Positions 45,569 to 55,489 of a stretch of 64,000 nt of DNA are shown one piece after another. The translations under genes were made by a program, and so were the position numbers. Within the stretch, counting starts at the first letter, position 1. Each line of letters opens with the position of its first letter. A model generated the notes under the pieces. It saw only the letters and a program-made list of their open reading frames with translations, made no database searches and was not told the origin of the DNA. This stretch comes from an uncultured Francisella sp. (lineage in GTDB: Bacteria; Pseudomonadota; Gammaproteobacteria; Burkholderiales; Neisseriaceae): NCBI GenBank assembly GCA_943914555.1, contig CALUCM010000001.1, positions 60,082 through 124,081 of the forward strand, given 5' to 3'.

Positions 45569-46303
45569 ATGTTTAAAAATATTGAAGGCCAGAAAGTTCC
45601 TAATGTGACTTTTCATACGAGAAAAGATGATCAATGGGTGGATGTGAGTACAGATGATATTTTCAAAGATAAAAAAGTAGTGCTATTTGCCTTACCTGGC
45701 GCTTTTACCCCAACTTGCTCTTCCAGTCATTTACCTCGCTATAATGAGTTATACGAATCTTTCAAGAAAAATGGTATTGATGATGTTGTATGCTTGTCAG
45801 TCAATGATACTTTTGTCATGAATGCATGGCAAAAACAGGAAAAAGCTTTTCATATCACTATGCTGCCAGATGGTAATATTGAGTTTACCAAAGCTATGGG
45901 CATGGATACCTCGAAGGATGATTTGGGGTTTGGTATTCGTTCTTGGCGCTATTCCATGTTAGTGAATGATGGGGTAATAGAGAAAATGTTTATTGAGGAA
46001 GAAAAGCCTGGTGATCCTTATGATGTATCTGATGCAGACACAATGCTAGAGTATATTGCGCCTAATGAGAAAGCGAAAGAATCTGTTGCAATTTTCACTA
46101 AGCCAGGCTGTCCTTTCTGCAAAAAAGCCAAAGATCTTCTTACTGAGCATGGTTTGGATTTTGAGGAGATTGTATTGGGTGAAGATGCGACTACTACTTC
46201 TATTCGTGCTATTACCGGTAAAAGTACCGTACCGCAGGTATTTATCGGTTCTAAATATATTGGTGGTTCAGAGGATTTGGAACAATACTTCAAAAATAGA
46301 TAA
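45569..46303 (+). CDS. Hybrid peroxiredoxin-glutaredoxin (hyPrx5)
   Basis: Such fusions reduce hydroperoxides with electrons from glutathione through their own glutaredoxin domain. Residues 1-160 form a Prx5-type peroxiredoxin with the peroxidatic Cys50 in GAFTPTC. From about residue 172 a glutaredoxin domain follows, with CPFC at Cys181 and Cys184, TVPQVFI and GGSEDL. The 244-aa size is normal for the fusion. AAGGAGG gives an excellent ribosome binding site. The next gene is an FAD disulfide reductase, but a terminator lies in between. Confidence 0.95.
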   Translation: MFKNIEGQKVPNVTFHTRKDDQWVDVSTDDIFKDKKVVLFALPGAFTPTCSSSHLPRYNELYESFKKNGIDDVVCLSVNDTFVMNAWQKQEKAFHITMLPDGNIEFTKAMGMDTSKDDLGFGIRSWRYSMLVNDGVIEKMFIEEEKPGDPYDVSDADTMLEYIAPNEKAKESVAIFTKPGCPFCKKAKDLLTEHGLDFEEIVLGEDATTTSIRAITGKSTVPQVFIGSKYIGGSEDLEQYFKNR

Positions 46304-46325
46304 CTATATTCTTAATGAAAATGAA

Positions 46326-46366
46326 AAAGGCAGTCGGCGCTAGATGTTTGACTGCCTTTATATTTT
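46326..46366 (+). terminator. Rho-independent terminator after the peroxiredoxin gene
   Basis: AAAGGCAGTC (46326-46335) and GACTGCCTTT (46350-46359) are perfectly complementary around a 14-base loop. ATATTTT follows. It lies within the 79 bases before the next gene, so that gene would depend on read-through or a promoter within the gap. Confidence 0.75.
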
Positions 46367-46382
46367 GAGGGGAGGTGTGCTT

Positions 46383-47774
46383 GTGAAAACAATGCAAGCT
46401 GATGTGGTGATTATTGGTGGAGGTTCTGCTGGGATGTCTGCTTTTCAGATGGCAAGAAAACAGACTGATAAGGTACTGTTAATTGAGAAAGGAACTTTTG
46501 GTACCACTTGCGCCAAAGTGGGCTGTATGCCTTCCAAATTACTGATTGCTCCAGCGGATGCCAGATATTATGCGCAACACAGTTTTGAGGCTATGGGTTT
46601 GCGCTTGCCTACTGGCGGCATTAAGGTGGATGGTCAAGCAGTGATGGATCGTGTCAAAGCAGAACGAGATCGTTTTGTGAATTTTGTTTTAGAAACCGTA
46701 AAGTCTTATGGTAAAGAGCATCTTGTGTATGGTGAAGCCAGGTTTATTGATGATCACACTGTGGAAGTTAATGGTGAAATCAAGATAAAAAGCAAGAGTT
46801 TTGTGATTGCGACGGGTTCTTACAATCGAATCATACCCGAATGGCAATTTTTGCAAGATAAAATCTGTAATAGTGATGATATTTTTTACTGGGACAAGCT
46901 GCCGCAAAGTGCTGCAGTGATTGGCGCAGGCGCCATTGGTTTTGAAATTGGCTGTGCACTAACTCACCTTGGGGTATCTACTGTTATTTTAAATCATAGT
47001 AAGCGAATTGGTCATATTACTGATCCACAAGTACAAAAAGAAGCACACAGCATCTTTTCTTCAATGTTAGATCTGCAACTTGATGTGACTCCTCATTTTA
47101 CTTTGCAAGGAGATCAGGTACGAGTAGATTATGAGCGAGAGGGTAGAATATTTTCTAAAGAGGTTGAGGTAGTAATTACAGCAGTAGGTCGTATTCCTGC
47201 TGTCGATACTCTTGGTTTAGAAAATACCAGTGTCTCTTTAAATGAGCGAGGCGAGCCATGGGTGATGAATGCGAACACCATGCAAACTACTGCCAGCCAT
47301 ATTTTTATTGCTGGAGATGCTTCCAATGAATACCCTCTTAAGCATGTGGCTTCAGAACAGGGGCGTATTGCAGGACATAATGCCGCCAGCTATCCTCGGG
47401 TGAAATCGTTTAAACTGCGCAGCCGACTTTCTATCATATTTACTGAGCCGCAAATGATTTCTGTGGGAGAAAATTATACTGACTTATGTGATGAAGATGT
47501 GGTGATTGGACAGGTTAATTATGGTGATCAGGGGCGCTCTCGAGTAATGTTGATCAATAAGGGTATTTTGCGAGTCTATGTGCATAAAAAGACCAGACGG
47601 TTTTTAGGGGCAGAAGGTGTGATGCCTCATGGTGAGCATGTGGCTCATTTATTGGCTTGGTCACATCAGAGTCGTTTGACGGTTGATCAAATGTTGGATA
47701 TGCCTTTTTATCATCCGGTAATTGAAGAAGGTGTAGAGACTGCGCTTAAAAACGCTTATGGTCAGTTGGATTGA
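46383..47774 (+). CDS. FAD-dependent pyridine nucleotide-disulfide oxidoreductase (dihydrolipoamide dehydrogenase-like)
   Basis: This flavoprotein passes electrons from NAD(P)H to a disulfide. I chose the GTG at 46383 because GAGGGGAGG lies 7 bases upstream; an ATG follows at 46392. The 463-aa protein has FAD motif GGGSAG at 12-17, the redox pair Cys43/Cys48 in TTCAKVGCMPSK, NAD motif GAGAIG and a C-terminal HPVIEE that supplies the His-Glu pair. It differs from the Lpd of 2-oxoacid complexes, which has CLNVGC or CxNxGC, and no complex genes are nearby. The true substrate is unknown; the neighbouring peroxiredoxin suggests a role in thiol redox control. Confidence 0.85.
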   Translation: MKTMQADVVIIGGGSAGMSAFQMARKQTDKVLLIEKGTFGTTCAKVGCMPSKLLIAPADARYYAQHSFEAMGLRLPTGGIKVDGQAVMDRVKAERDRFVNFVLETVKSYGKEHLVYGEARFIDDHTVEVNGEIKIKSKSFVIATGSYNRIIPEWQFLQDKICNSDDIFYWDKLPQSAAVIGAGAIGFEIGCALTHLGVSTVILNHSKRIGHITDPQVQKEAHSIFSSMLDLQLDVTPHFTLQGDQVRVDYEREGRIFSKEVEVVITAVGRIPAVDTLGLENTSVSLNERGEPWVMNANTMQTTASHIFIAGDASNEYPLKHVASEQGRIAGHNAASYPRVKSFKLRSRLSIIFTEPQMISVGENYTDLCDEDVVIGQVNYGDQGRSRVMLINKGILRVYVHKKTRRFLGAEGVMPHGEHVAHLLAWSHQSRLTVDQMLDMPFYHPVIEEGVETALKNAYGQLD

Positions 47775-48105
47775 TTTATATAGAAAGCGCGCTGCCTAGT
47801 TTTACTCTTTCTGGCTTATCTTAGCAGCGAAGGCAGCTCTTAATTTAAGAATAGTCGCTATGCCTGAATCCGATTAGAAATTTTTAACAGATGTCTCATA
47901 TGATTATCTAGGTAAGTGTAGGCGCTTATAGAGTATATAATGAGAAAAACAGCCCATTAGCCTTCAGCCTGACTTAAGAACAGAAGATGATTTTAAACTT
48001 GGGTAGCTGCGTAAGGATTAAATAAAGAGCCTAAATTTACTTACTGGCTTTGAAAATTAAGTAAGCTCTATCACATATCATTAGATATAGAAAACAATAC
48101 AAAAT
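47775..48105. other. Intergenic region between convergent genes
   Basis: This 331-base gap lies between two gene 3' ends. I see no open frame, tRNA, repeat or classical terminator in it. It is longer than other convergent gaps in this window, where genes often overlap, and could be decayed sequence or hold an RNA I cannot recognise. Confidence 0.4.
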
Positions 48106-51100
48106 TTATAGCAAAATTTGCTCAATCCCGCCATTTTGGACCTGTTTGATATATTGTTCTTGCCAATCATTGCCCCAGAAATATTTTGCTAGTTCAACCA
48201 CAATGTAATCGACTTTTAGATTATTGTCATCTCGATATCGATTCAATCCTTGTAAACAGGCGGGACAAGTAGTCAGTAATTTTCCTTTCTTATCAGCAGG
48301 AATGTTTGCTGTGTTTTTATTAAGTTCTTCTTGTTTTCTGAATTTGACTTGACTAGCAATATCAGGACGGTTCATTGCAAATAATCCTGATTCTCCACAG
48401 CAGCGATCAGAAAGAACAACAGGTTGACCCAGCAGTTTAGAAGCAACTTTAATTGGTGGGGAAGATTTAATGGGGGAGTGACAAGGATCGTGGTAGATAT
48501 ATTGTTCTTTGTTAGCATGTTCAGGTAAGCAAAAATTTTTTTCTAAGAGATATTCATGGATATCTATCAAGCGACAGTCAGGAAAAATACGTTGAAAATG
48601 ATAGGTTGTTAATTGATCATAACAAGTGCCACAACTGACGATAACGGTTTTGATGTCTAAATAATTTAATGTATTGGCCATGCGGTGGAATAGTACCCTA
48701 TTATTTGTCACCATTTTTTCCATGATGTCATGCAAGCCTGCTCCCTTTTGTGGATAACCGCAGCAGAGATAACCAGGAGGTAAAACCGTTTGCACGTTGG
48801 CTAGCCACAGCATCGCTTGAGTGGCTAAGGAAATTTGCGTATACAGTCGTTCAGAACCGCAACCAGGAAAGTAAAATACGGCTTCCGCATCTTCTGCTAG
48901 TTCAGGGCGTCGTAAAATAGGAATTGTCTTGTTATTTTCAATGTTCAATAAAGAACGCATGCTGCGAGAGGAAATACCTGAGGGCAGTGGGCGGTTAACA
49001 AAATGCACTACTTGTTCTGGCCAAGGTGCTGCACGAGTGGTTTTAGCAGGACAAGTTTTTTGCTTGTTGATTTTATTTTTAAAAAGCCTATTTGCTCCTT
49101 GGTAGCCTAAATTTTGAGCTGTCAGCCCAAGTTTAATTACTGGCAGCATCATTGCTGTGGTTTTGGCGTCATTATTATTGAGATAAATCATGCCCAATTT
49201 AGCAGGTAAGCTGGGATGATAATGATGGTTTTGTTGTAAAAAGTTTTTGATTTTTATTGAAACCTGTCCAAAATCAATGTCCACAGGACAAGGTTTAAAA
49301 CAGCGATGACATAAGGTGCAGTGCTCTGCTACTTCAGTTAACTCTGCAAAATGAGCAACAGAAATGCCACGTCTGGTTTGCTCTTCATAGAGAAAAGCTT
49401 CAGTTAATAAGCCTAAAGCAAGTATTTTATTGCGCGGACTGTAAAGCAGATTAGCGCGCGGTACATGGGTAGAACATACGGGTTTGCATTTTCCACAGCG
49501 CAAGCAGTTTTTCACATCATTAGCAATTGTGCCGATATTAGAGTGCTCTAAAATCAATGCTTCTTCTGTGAGTAAATGAAAAGAAGGCGTATAAGCAATA
49601 TTGAGATTAGCTCCACGCATTAATTTTCCTCGATTAAAATATTGCTGAGGATCAACTTGCTGTTTGTAAGCCCAAAAATCTTGCATCTCATCATCGGTTA
49701 AATAATCTATTTTGGTAATACCAATCCCATGTTCTCCAGAAATGACTCCATTTAATCGACGCGCGATATTCATAATGCGTTTTACTATTTTTTCCGCAAC
49801 AGCAAGCATCTGTGCATTATCAGAATTGACAGGGATGTTGGTGTGAATATTACCGTCACCTGCGTGCATATGTAGAGCCACAAAAATGCGTGAGCGAACT
49901 ACTTCTCTATGCAAATAATTTATTTTTTCTAAAATAGCTGATTGATTTTTTGAAGAAAAAATACCAGATAGTGGCTCAAGCAAATCACGCTTGATAGAAA
50001 TGCGTAATTGAAAATCTCTCATGGCAGTAAAAATTGTGCCATCAGCAAAACATTGTTTTTTTATGTCTTGTATTATCTGAGGGTACATCTGCTTTAGATG
50101 AGCAAGTGAACAGTCTAGATTGGAGCGCATCCATTGCCATTTTGTTTTGACTTCATTGATTAATATTAAAGCGCGCTCGGCTTGTTTATCCAGGATGACT
50201 TGACGGGGTAAATCAGAGTCTAAGGGTTCATTAGGTAATTGATTATTAAGATAGTTGATCAGTGCTGTACATAATTGCAGTTTATTGGCAAAAGATAACT
50301 CGATATTAATGCGTTCGATTTCATCCGAATATTCCCCCAGATGCTGTAGCGGGATGACCACATCTTCATTAATTTTGAAGGCATTAGTATGTTTGGCAAT
50401 GGCTGCTGTTCTAGAGCGATCAAGCCAAAATACTTTTCTTTCTGTTGCGCTTCTGGCGATAAAAGCTTCGCCTTCTCGCTTTTGGGCAAGAGTAACAATG
50501 TGCTTTGCAGCTTCCTCAAGTTCAGCTTGGTTATTAGCAACAATATCTGCTAGTAATACCATTTTGGGCCGAGTGTTTCTGGCTGCTTTAGTGGCGTAGC
50601 CGACTGCACGCACATACCGCCAATCCAAATGTTCAAGGCCAGCTAACTCAACATGTGGATGAGAAAAAACAAAATCTTTCACTTCCATGATGGCAGGAGT
50701 GGCTGTACTTACTGTGCCAAAAAATTCCATGCAAATCGTATAAGTGAAAGAGAAAGGTTGATGCAGAATAAAACCAGCACTGGTAATAATTCCATCAGTG
50801 CCTTCTTTTTGTACACCAGGCAAACCTGACAGAAATTTATCTGTCACATCTTTACCCAAACCTACTTTGCGAAATTTGCTACCAGGGATAAAAAGCTCTT
50901 CGCTATATACAGTAGTTTTTCCACTGTCATCGAGGTGATGGATGCGAAAATGGGCAAGGGCTTGATCATGGATTTTGCCAAAATTATGTGAAACCCGCTC
51001 TATGAGTTTCCAACGGCCTTGGGGATCTACCATCTTCCAGTATGCAAGATTATCTAAAGTAGTACCCCATAATACTGCTTTTTTGCCTCCCGCATTCATC

Positions 51101-51945
51101 GCTACATTGCCGCCAATACAAGAAGCATCTGCTGAAGTAGGATCCACCGCAAATATGTAACCAGCTTGGCTGGCTGCTTCTTCAACTCGCCTTGTTACTA
51201 CTCCAGCGCCGCAATGAATAACTGGATGTCTGCCTTTTAATCCAGGCAGAGATAGTAATTCAATAGGTGAAAAAATATCTAATTTTTCAGTATTGATCAC
51301 TGCACTATGTGGATCTAACGGAATAGCACCACCTGTATAACCGGTGCCCCCGCCTCTTGGTATGATGTTCAACTTAAATGAGATCAAGGTTCGCACAATG
51401 GGGGCAATTTCATCTTCTTGATCAGGGCAAATGACGACAAAGGGAATCTCTACTCGCCAATCAGTTGCATCTGTGGCATGAGACACGCGTGCTAGGCCGT
51501 CAAATAAGATGTTATCTGCTCTTGTATGTTTGACTAAAGCTGCTTTTAGTTTTTTTCTTAAATCAGCTATGTGTGCAAAAGAGTGCTGAAATAGATCAAC
51601 TGCTTGTGTTGCTTTTTCTAATACCAAATTGACTTCGCCATGTTCATCTTTACGTAGTGCAATCTCATGGAGACGATGACGCATTTCCTTCACTAAGGCT
51701 TCTTTTCTTTTAGGATATTTAAGTAGATCATCTATCAAATAAGGGTTGCGCTTAACAGCCCAAATATCTCCTAGAACTTCAAACAACATTCTGGCAGAAC
51801 GCCCTGTTTTGCGGTGCTCGCGCAGTCGATTGATTATTTGTACAGCCTCTTTTCCTAACAGACGCTCGATAATAGCACTGTCGGTATAGGAAGTGTGATT
51901 GTAGGGAATTTCTCTTGTATTAGCAGGATAATGGTATTTACTCAT
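48106..51945 (-). CDS. DUF3683-FAD-oxidase-Fe-S-CCG fused dehydrogenase
   Basis: This 1279-aa protein combines modules usually split among GlcD-, LldE- and GlpC-like proteins, and probably oxidises a 2-hydroxy acid such as D-lactate and feeds electrons to the respiratory chain. Order: DUF3683 at about 1-110; FAD-binding PCMH-type domain at about 165-390 with RGGGTGYTGG at 197-206; FAD-oxidase C-terminal domain to about 775 with HMHAGDGNIHTN and GEHGIG. Two 4Fe-4S motifs follow (Cys814/817/820/824 and Cys876/879/882/886), then two CCG modules with PGCGSERLY, CCGYPQ and CCGESGLF. Proteins of this plan occur in beta- and gammaproteobacteria. The substrate is unproven. Confidence 0.88.
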   Translation of the reverse strand: MSKYHYPANTREIPYNHTSYTDSAIIERLLGKEAVQIINRLREHRKTGRSARMLFEVLGDIWAVKRNPYLIDDLLKYPKRKEALVKEMRHRLHEIALRKDEHGEVNLVLEKATQAVDLFQHSFAHIADLRKKLKAALVKHTRADNILFDGLARVSHATDATDWRVEIPFVVICPDQEDEIAPIVRTLISFKLNIIPRGGGTGYTGGAIPLDPHSAVINTEKLDIFSPIELLSLPGLKGRHPVIHCGAGVVTRRVEEAASQAGYIFAVDPTSADASCIGGNVAMNAGGKKAVLWGTTLDNLAYWKMVDPQGRWKLIERVSHNFGKIHDQALAHFRIHHLDDSGKTTVYSEELFIPGSKFRKVGLGKDVTDKFLSGLPGVQKEGTDGIITSAGFILHQPFSFTYTICMEFFGTVSTATPAIMEVKDFVFSHPHVELAGLEHLDWRYVRAVGYATKAARNTRPKMVLLADIVANNQAELEEAAKHIVTLAQKREGEAFIARSATERKVFWLDRSRTAAIAKHTNAFKINEDVVIPLQHLGEYSDEIERINIELSFANKLQLCTALINYLNNQLPNEPLDSDLPRQVILDKQAERALILINEVKTKWQWMRSNLDCSLAHLKQMYPQIIQDIKKQCFADGTIFTAMRDFQLRISIKRDLLEPLSGIFSSKNQSAILEKINYLHREVVRSRIFVALHMHAGDGNIHTNIPVNSDNAQMLAVAEKIVKRIMNIARRLNGVISGEHGIGITKIDYLTDDEMQDFWAYKQQVDPQQYFNRGKLMRGANLNIAYTPSFHLLTEEALILEHSNIGTIANDVKNCLRCGKCKPVCSTHVPRANLLYSPRNKILALGLLTEAFLYEEQTRRGISVAHFAELTEVAEHCTLCHRCFKPCPVDIDFGQVSIKIKNFLQQNHHYHPSLPAKLGMIYLNNNDAKTTAMMLPVIKLGLTAQNLGYQGANRLFKNKINKQKTCPAKTTRAAPWPEQVVHFVNRPLPSGISSRSMRSLLNIENNKTIPILRRPELAEDAEAVFYFPGCGSERLYTQISLATQAMLWLANVQTVLPPGYLCCGYPQKGAGLHDIMEKMVTNNRVLFHRMANTLNYLDIKTVIVSCGTCYDQLTTYHFQRIFPDCRLIDIHEYLLEKNFCLPEHANKEQYIYHDPCHSPIKSSPPIKVASKLLGQPVVLSDRCCGESGLFAMNRPDIASQVKFRKQEELNKNTANIPADKKGKLLTTCPACLQGLNRYRDDNNLKVDYIVVELAKYFWGNDWQEQYIKQVQNGGIEQILL

Positions 51946-52171
51946 GAAGAGTTTCTTATGTAGTGGTTTATTGGTGAGGCAAATATAATTTTATTCCTAT
52001 AAAGAGTTTGCTATAAAGAGCAGATAAAATCAAGAATAAGCACATCATTGGCTATCAAATTTTATTTGAGACATTATATCGATAAGTAAGTTGATCAATT
52101 AGCAGAGATTTTTTACTTTGTTGCACAATAAAATGACAACTAGTGGCATATATCTTTGTATAATGAGAGAT

Positions 52172-52585
52172 ATGGATCAAAAAGAAAGCTTAATTAGATT
52201 AGATAAATGGTTATGGGCAGCCAGGTTTTTTAAAACACGCTCTTTAGCGCACAAGCAGATTGGTTTAGGCCGTATCAAAGTCAATGGAGTGATGGCAAAG
52301 GCGAGTAAATATGTTACTGTTGGAGATATCATAGAAATGAATCATCATGGGCTACCTTATCGCTTTACTATCAAAGAACTGTCTAACCAAAGAAAATCAG
52401 CGCAGCTAGCACGTTTTTTTTATGAAGAAGACACTCAAATAGTAAAAGAGAGAGAAGAAATTAAGCAACAACAATCATTAAGTGGGCGTTATGTCTCTGC
52501 CCGTTTCAAAGAGAAAGGTCGACCCACTAAAAAAAATCGCCGCCGTTTAGAGCAAATTAAATGGGAAATGACTAACGGAGGTTAA
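52172..52585 (+). CDS. hslR: Heat-shock protein 15 (S4 RNA-binding domain)
   Basis: Hsp15 recycles stalled 50S subunits that still carry nascent chain-tRNA. The 137-aa protein starts MDQKESLIRLDKWLWAARFFKTR, the S4 domain follows with IGLGRIKVNG, and the basic tail with GRPTKKNRRRL is typical. I chose the ATG at 52172 with GAGAGA just upstream; an ATG at 52163 is an alternative and the frame extends to 52118. It overlaps the 3' end of orn by 14 bases. Confidence 0.9.
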   Translation: MDQKESLIRLDKWLWAARFFKTRSLAHKQIGLGRIKVNGVMAKASKYVTVGDIIEMNHHGLPYRFTIKELSNQRKSAQLARFFYEEDTQIVKEREEIKQQQSLSGRYVSARFKEKGRPTKKNRRRLEQIKWEMTNGG

Positions 52586-53114
52586 AAAAGTGATCTCGAT
52601 AATATCTTAACTCTTCAATACTTTCTAACACATCATCCAAAGCTTGATGCGCTCCATGTTTGCAGGTTTTTTTTAAAGAAGGTTTCCAGCGCTTTGCAAG
52701 CTCTTTAATGGTCGATACATCGATATGACGATAGTGGCAATAGCCCTCCAGCTTGGGCATATAAAGACGTAAGAAACGGCGGTCTTGATGAATGCTGTTG
52801 CCGCATAAAGGACTTTTACCAGTGGGCACCCAAGGTTCAAGAAATTCTAGTATTTTTTGCTCTACCATAGCTTCGTTCAGATGAGATTCTTTCACGCGAT
52901 TGATCAATCCAGTGCGCGTGTGCGTACTTTTATTCCAATCATCCATCTTTTCAAGTAACTGATCTGCCTGATGAATTGCGTAGCTAGCTGAGGTGGCAAG
53001 CACATTGAGGTGTTTGTCTGTTACCGCTGCTGCTATCTCGATAATTTTCTCTTTTTCAGGATCAAGGCCTGTCATCTCTAAATCTATCCAGATAAGATTG
53101 GTAGAGGATTTCAT
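52572..53114 (-). CDS. orn: Oligoribonuclease
   Basis: Orn degrades dinucleotides, including pGpG from cyclic-di-GMP, and is usually essential. The 180-aa DEDDh exonuclease shows WIDLEMTGLDPEKEKIIEIA with the first Asp and Glu, GNSIHQDRRFL and HQALDDVLESIEELRYYR with the last His and Asp. Its ATG overlaps the aspS stop (ATGA), suggesting coupled translation. The 3' end overlaps hslR. Confidence 0.97.
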   Translation of the reverse strand: MKSSTNLIWIDLEMTGLDPEKEKIIEIAAAVTDKHLNVLATSASYAIHQADQLLEKMDDWNKSTHTRTGLINRVKESHLNEAMVEQKILEFLEPWVPTGKSPLCGNSIHQDRRFLRLYMPKLEGYCHYRHIDVSTIKELAKRWKPSLKKTCKHGAHQALDDVLESIEELRYYRDHFFNLR

Positions 53115-54937
53115 ATTTTTTCTTTATTGTTTGCCAAAGAATGAGGGAGGCTTCTTAATTTCAGTCCTAATTCTTTTAATTGATCATCGTTGACCGGGCT
53201 TGGTGCTTGCGTTAATAAGCATTGTGCTTTTTGCGTTTTAGGAAAAGCAATGACATCACGAATTGATTCAGCCCCAGCCAACAAAGTCACCAAACGATCT
53301 AAACCAATTGCTAAGCCGCCATGGGGGGGTGCCCCATATTGTAAGTTGCGTAATAAGAAACCGAATTGATCTTGCTGTTGTTGTGTGGATATATTTAGCG
53401 CTTCAAATACTTTAGCTTGGATATTACTGTCGTGAATACGAATTGAGCCCCCACCCAGTTCCCATCCATTAAGCACAATATCATATGCCTGAGCCAGACA
53501 CTGCTCGGGATGAGTTGTTAACCAGTTTTCATGACCTTTTTGGGGGCTAGTAAAAGGATGGTGTAAAGCAACATATCGCTTTTTTTCTTCATCGTACTCA
53601 AACATTGGAAAATCTGTTACCCATAATAGACGCCATCCTGGCTGAAAGTAGCCATTTTTGCTCCCATGTTCTTTGCCAATTTTAATACGCAGCTGCCCCA
53701 ATGATTCGTTAACAATTTTTGCTCGATCAGCGACAAAGAAAATCAAGTCACCATTTTTTGCATTGGTTTCATTAACAATAGCTCGTTGCGCATTTTCTGA
53801 TAGAAATTTAACAATGGGAGAGTTAAGACCGCTGTTTTCAGAAGAAATGCGCTCTTTATTTTCAACCTTAATATATGCAAGGCCTTTAGCACCATATATG
53901 CCAACAAAATCAGTGTATTCGTTAATTTCTTTACGAGACAAAGTGGCTCCATGGGGAATACACAGAGCCGCCACACGGCCATCTTTTAAATGTGCTGCAC
54001 GTTGGAAAACAGCAAGCTGTTCATTCTTCATTAGTTCAGTAAAATCGGTCAATTCTAGTTGGATACGTAAATCAGGTTTGTCTAAACCGTATCGTTGCAT
54101 GGCTTCTTGATAAGTCATTTGTACAATAGGCTCTGGAGATACTGTTTTTTCTCCTAGTACCTGATGTAATACCCTTTTTATTAAGTCTTCTGTTAAGTTC
54201 ATTACCATTTTCTCATCAACGAAAGACATTTCTAAGTCGATTTGAGTGAATTCAGGTTGGCGATCGGCGCGAAGATCTTCATCGCGAAAACATTTAGTGA
54301 TTTGATAATAGCGATCAAATCCAGCTACCATTAACAGCTGTTTGAACAGTTGCGGGGATTGCGGCAAAGCATAAAAATTACCCGGATTGACACGAGAGGG
54401 TACTAGGTAATCACGTGCTCCTTCAGGAGTGGAGCGAGTTAATACTGGAGTTTCAATATCAATAAAGCCGGCTTCATCTAAAAAGTGACGCACAATACGA
54501 GTGATATTATGGCGAAGGCGGATATTTTTTTGCATTTCGGGGCGGCGTAAATCAATGACACGTTGACTTAGGCGCACATTTTCTGATAGGTATTCATCAT
54601 CAATGGCAAAGGGCGGAGTTTTAGCAGGATTAAGTATTGATATCTTTTCGACCAAAATTTCGATTTTGCCAGAGATTAAGGATGGGTTGACTGTGCCTTT
54701 AGGACGATAGCGTACTATACCAGTTGCAGCGAGTACATATTCGCTGCGACTTTTATCAGCTAATGCAAAGGCTTCTTGCTTATCTGGGTTAATGACTAAT
54801 TGCACTAAGCCTTCTCGGTCACGTAAATCAATAAAAATTACCCCTCCATGATCGCGTCTTTTGTTTACCCAACCTTGGACAGTAACCGTTTGGTCGAGAT
54901 ATTTTTCATCAATTAAACCGCAATAATTTGTTCTCAT
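53111..54937 (-). CDS. aspS: Aspartyl-tRNA synthetase
   Basis: AspRS charges tRNA-Asp. The bacterial-type class II enzyme of 608 aa has the OB-fold anticodon domain (VQGWVNKRRDHGGVIFIDLR), motif 2 FRDEDLRADRQPEFTQIDLE, the bacterial GAD insertion domain at about 290-420 and motif 3 GLAIGLDRLV. The ATG at 54935-54937 (MRTNYCG) matches E. coli; a TTG at 54952 adds five residues. Whether it also charges tRNA-Asn cannot be settled, as gat genes are not in the window. Confidence 0.97.
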   Translation of the reverse strand: MRTNYCGLIDEKYLDQTVTVQGWVNKRRDHGGVIFIDLRDREGLVQLVINPDKQEAFALADKSRSEYVLAATGIVRYRPKGTVNPSLISGKIEILVEKISILNPAKTPPFAIDDEYLSENVRLSQRVIDLRRPEMQKNIRLRHNITRIVRHFLDEAGFIDIETPVLTRSTPEGARDYLVPSRVNPGNFYALPQSPQLFKQLLMVAGFDRYYQITKCFRDEDLRADRQPEFTQIDLEMSFVDEKMVMNLTEDLIKRVLHQVLGEKTVSPEPIVQMTYQEAMQRYGLDKPDLRIQLELTDFTELMKNEQLAVFQRAAHLKDGRVAALCIPHGATLSRKEINEYTDFVGIYGAKGLAYIKVENKERISSENSGLNSPIVKFLSENAQRAIVNETNAKNGDLIFFVADRAKIVNESLGQLRIKIGKEHGSKNGYFQPGWRLLWVTDFPMFEYDEEKKRYVALHHPFTSPQKGHENWLTTHPEQCLAQAYDIVLNGWELGGGSIRIHDSNIQAKVFEALNISTQQQQDQFGFLLRNLQYGAPPHGGLAIGLDRLVTLLAGAESIRDVIAFPKTQKAQCLLTQAPSPVNDDQLKELGLKLRSLPHSLANNKEKI

Positions 54938-55122
54938 GGGCCGTTCTTTCAATTAAGGATTTTGGTTGAGTCAAGACAAATAACGTGTCGATAACGAGAT
55001 ATCGCTAGATTATTAAACTGGCAAGGAATGCCGACCAAACGATTAAAAAATAGCGTGATAGCTTTATGACAGAGAAGTTAATGCTACCTGTTTTATATTC
55101 TTATGTTCTAAAGTAAAACACT

Positions 55123-55398
55123 CTAAGAACTTGACTGAGCCATATTTTTGATGCGTTGGGATAAGCGACTTTTATGCCTTGCTGCTTTATTTTTATGAAA
55201 AACACCTTTATCTGCAATGCGATCCATAATTTTGACAGCTTCTTTGAAAATATCCTGTGCTGTTTTTTGATCCCCTGCATTAATGGCTTTGACAGTTTTT
55301 TTTACAGCAGTGCGAAAGGTCGTTTTTAGACTCGCATTGCGCGCGCGTTGCTTCTCTGCTTGAATCGCGCGTTTACGCGCCTGAGCGCTATTAGCCAT
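55123..55398 (-). CDS. rpsT: 30S ribosomal protein S20
   Basis: S20 is an early 16S-binding protein. The 91-aa basic helical sequence has MANSAQARKRAIQAEKQRAR at the start and ADKGVFHKNKAARHKSRL near the end, both diagnostic. GGAGTGA precedes the ATG. It stands alone with 185 bases before aspS on the same strand. Confidence 0.97.
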   Translation of the reverse strand: MANSAQARKRAIQAEKQRARNASLKTTFRTAVKKTVKAINAGDQKTAQDIFKEAVKIMDRIADKGVFHKNKAARHKSRLSQRIKNMAQSSS

Positions 55399-55489
55399 AA
55401 TCGTTCACTCCAAGTAATTTAAAGGGCAGTATTCTACTTTATTTTCTATTAGTTAAGCAAGAAGATAGTGCTTGATAAAAGCTCTTGTG

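Noticed and set aside
50255..50599. Plus-strand frame of 114 codons
   Set aside because: It is antisense to the FAD-oxidase domain of the 1279-aa protein and shows no protein-like motif or ribosome binding site.
53658..54110. Plus-strand frame of 150 codons
   Set aside because: It is a long antisense shadow of aspS, without a recognisable family or start signal.
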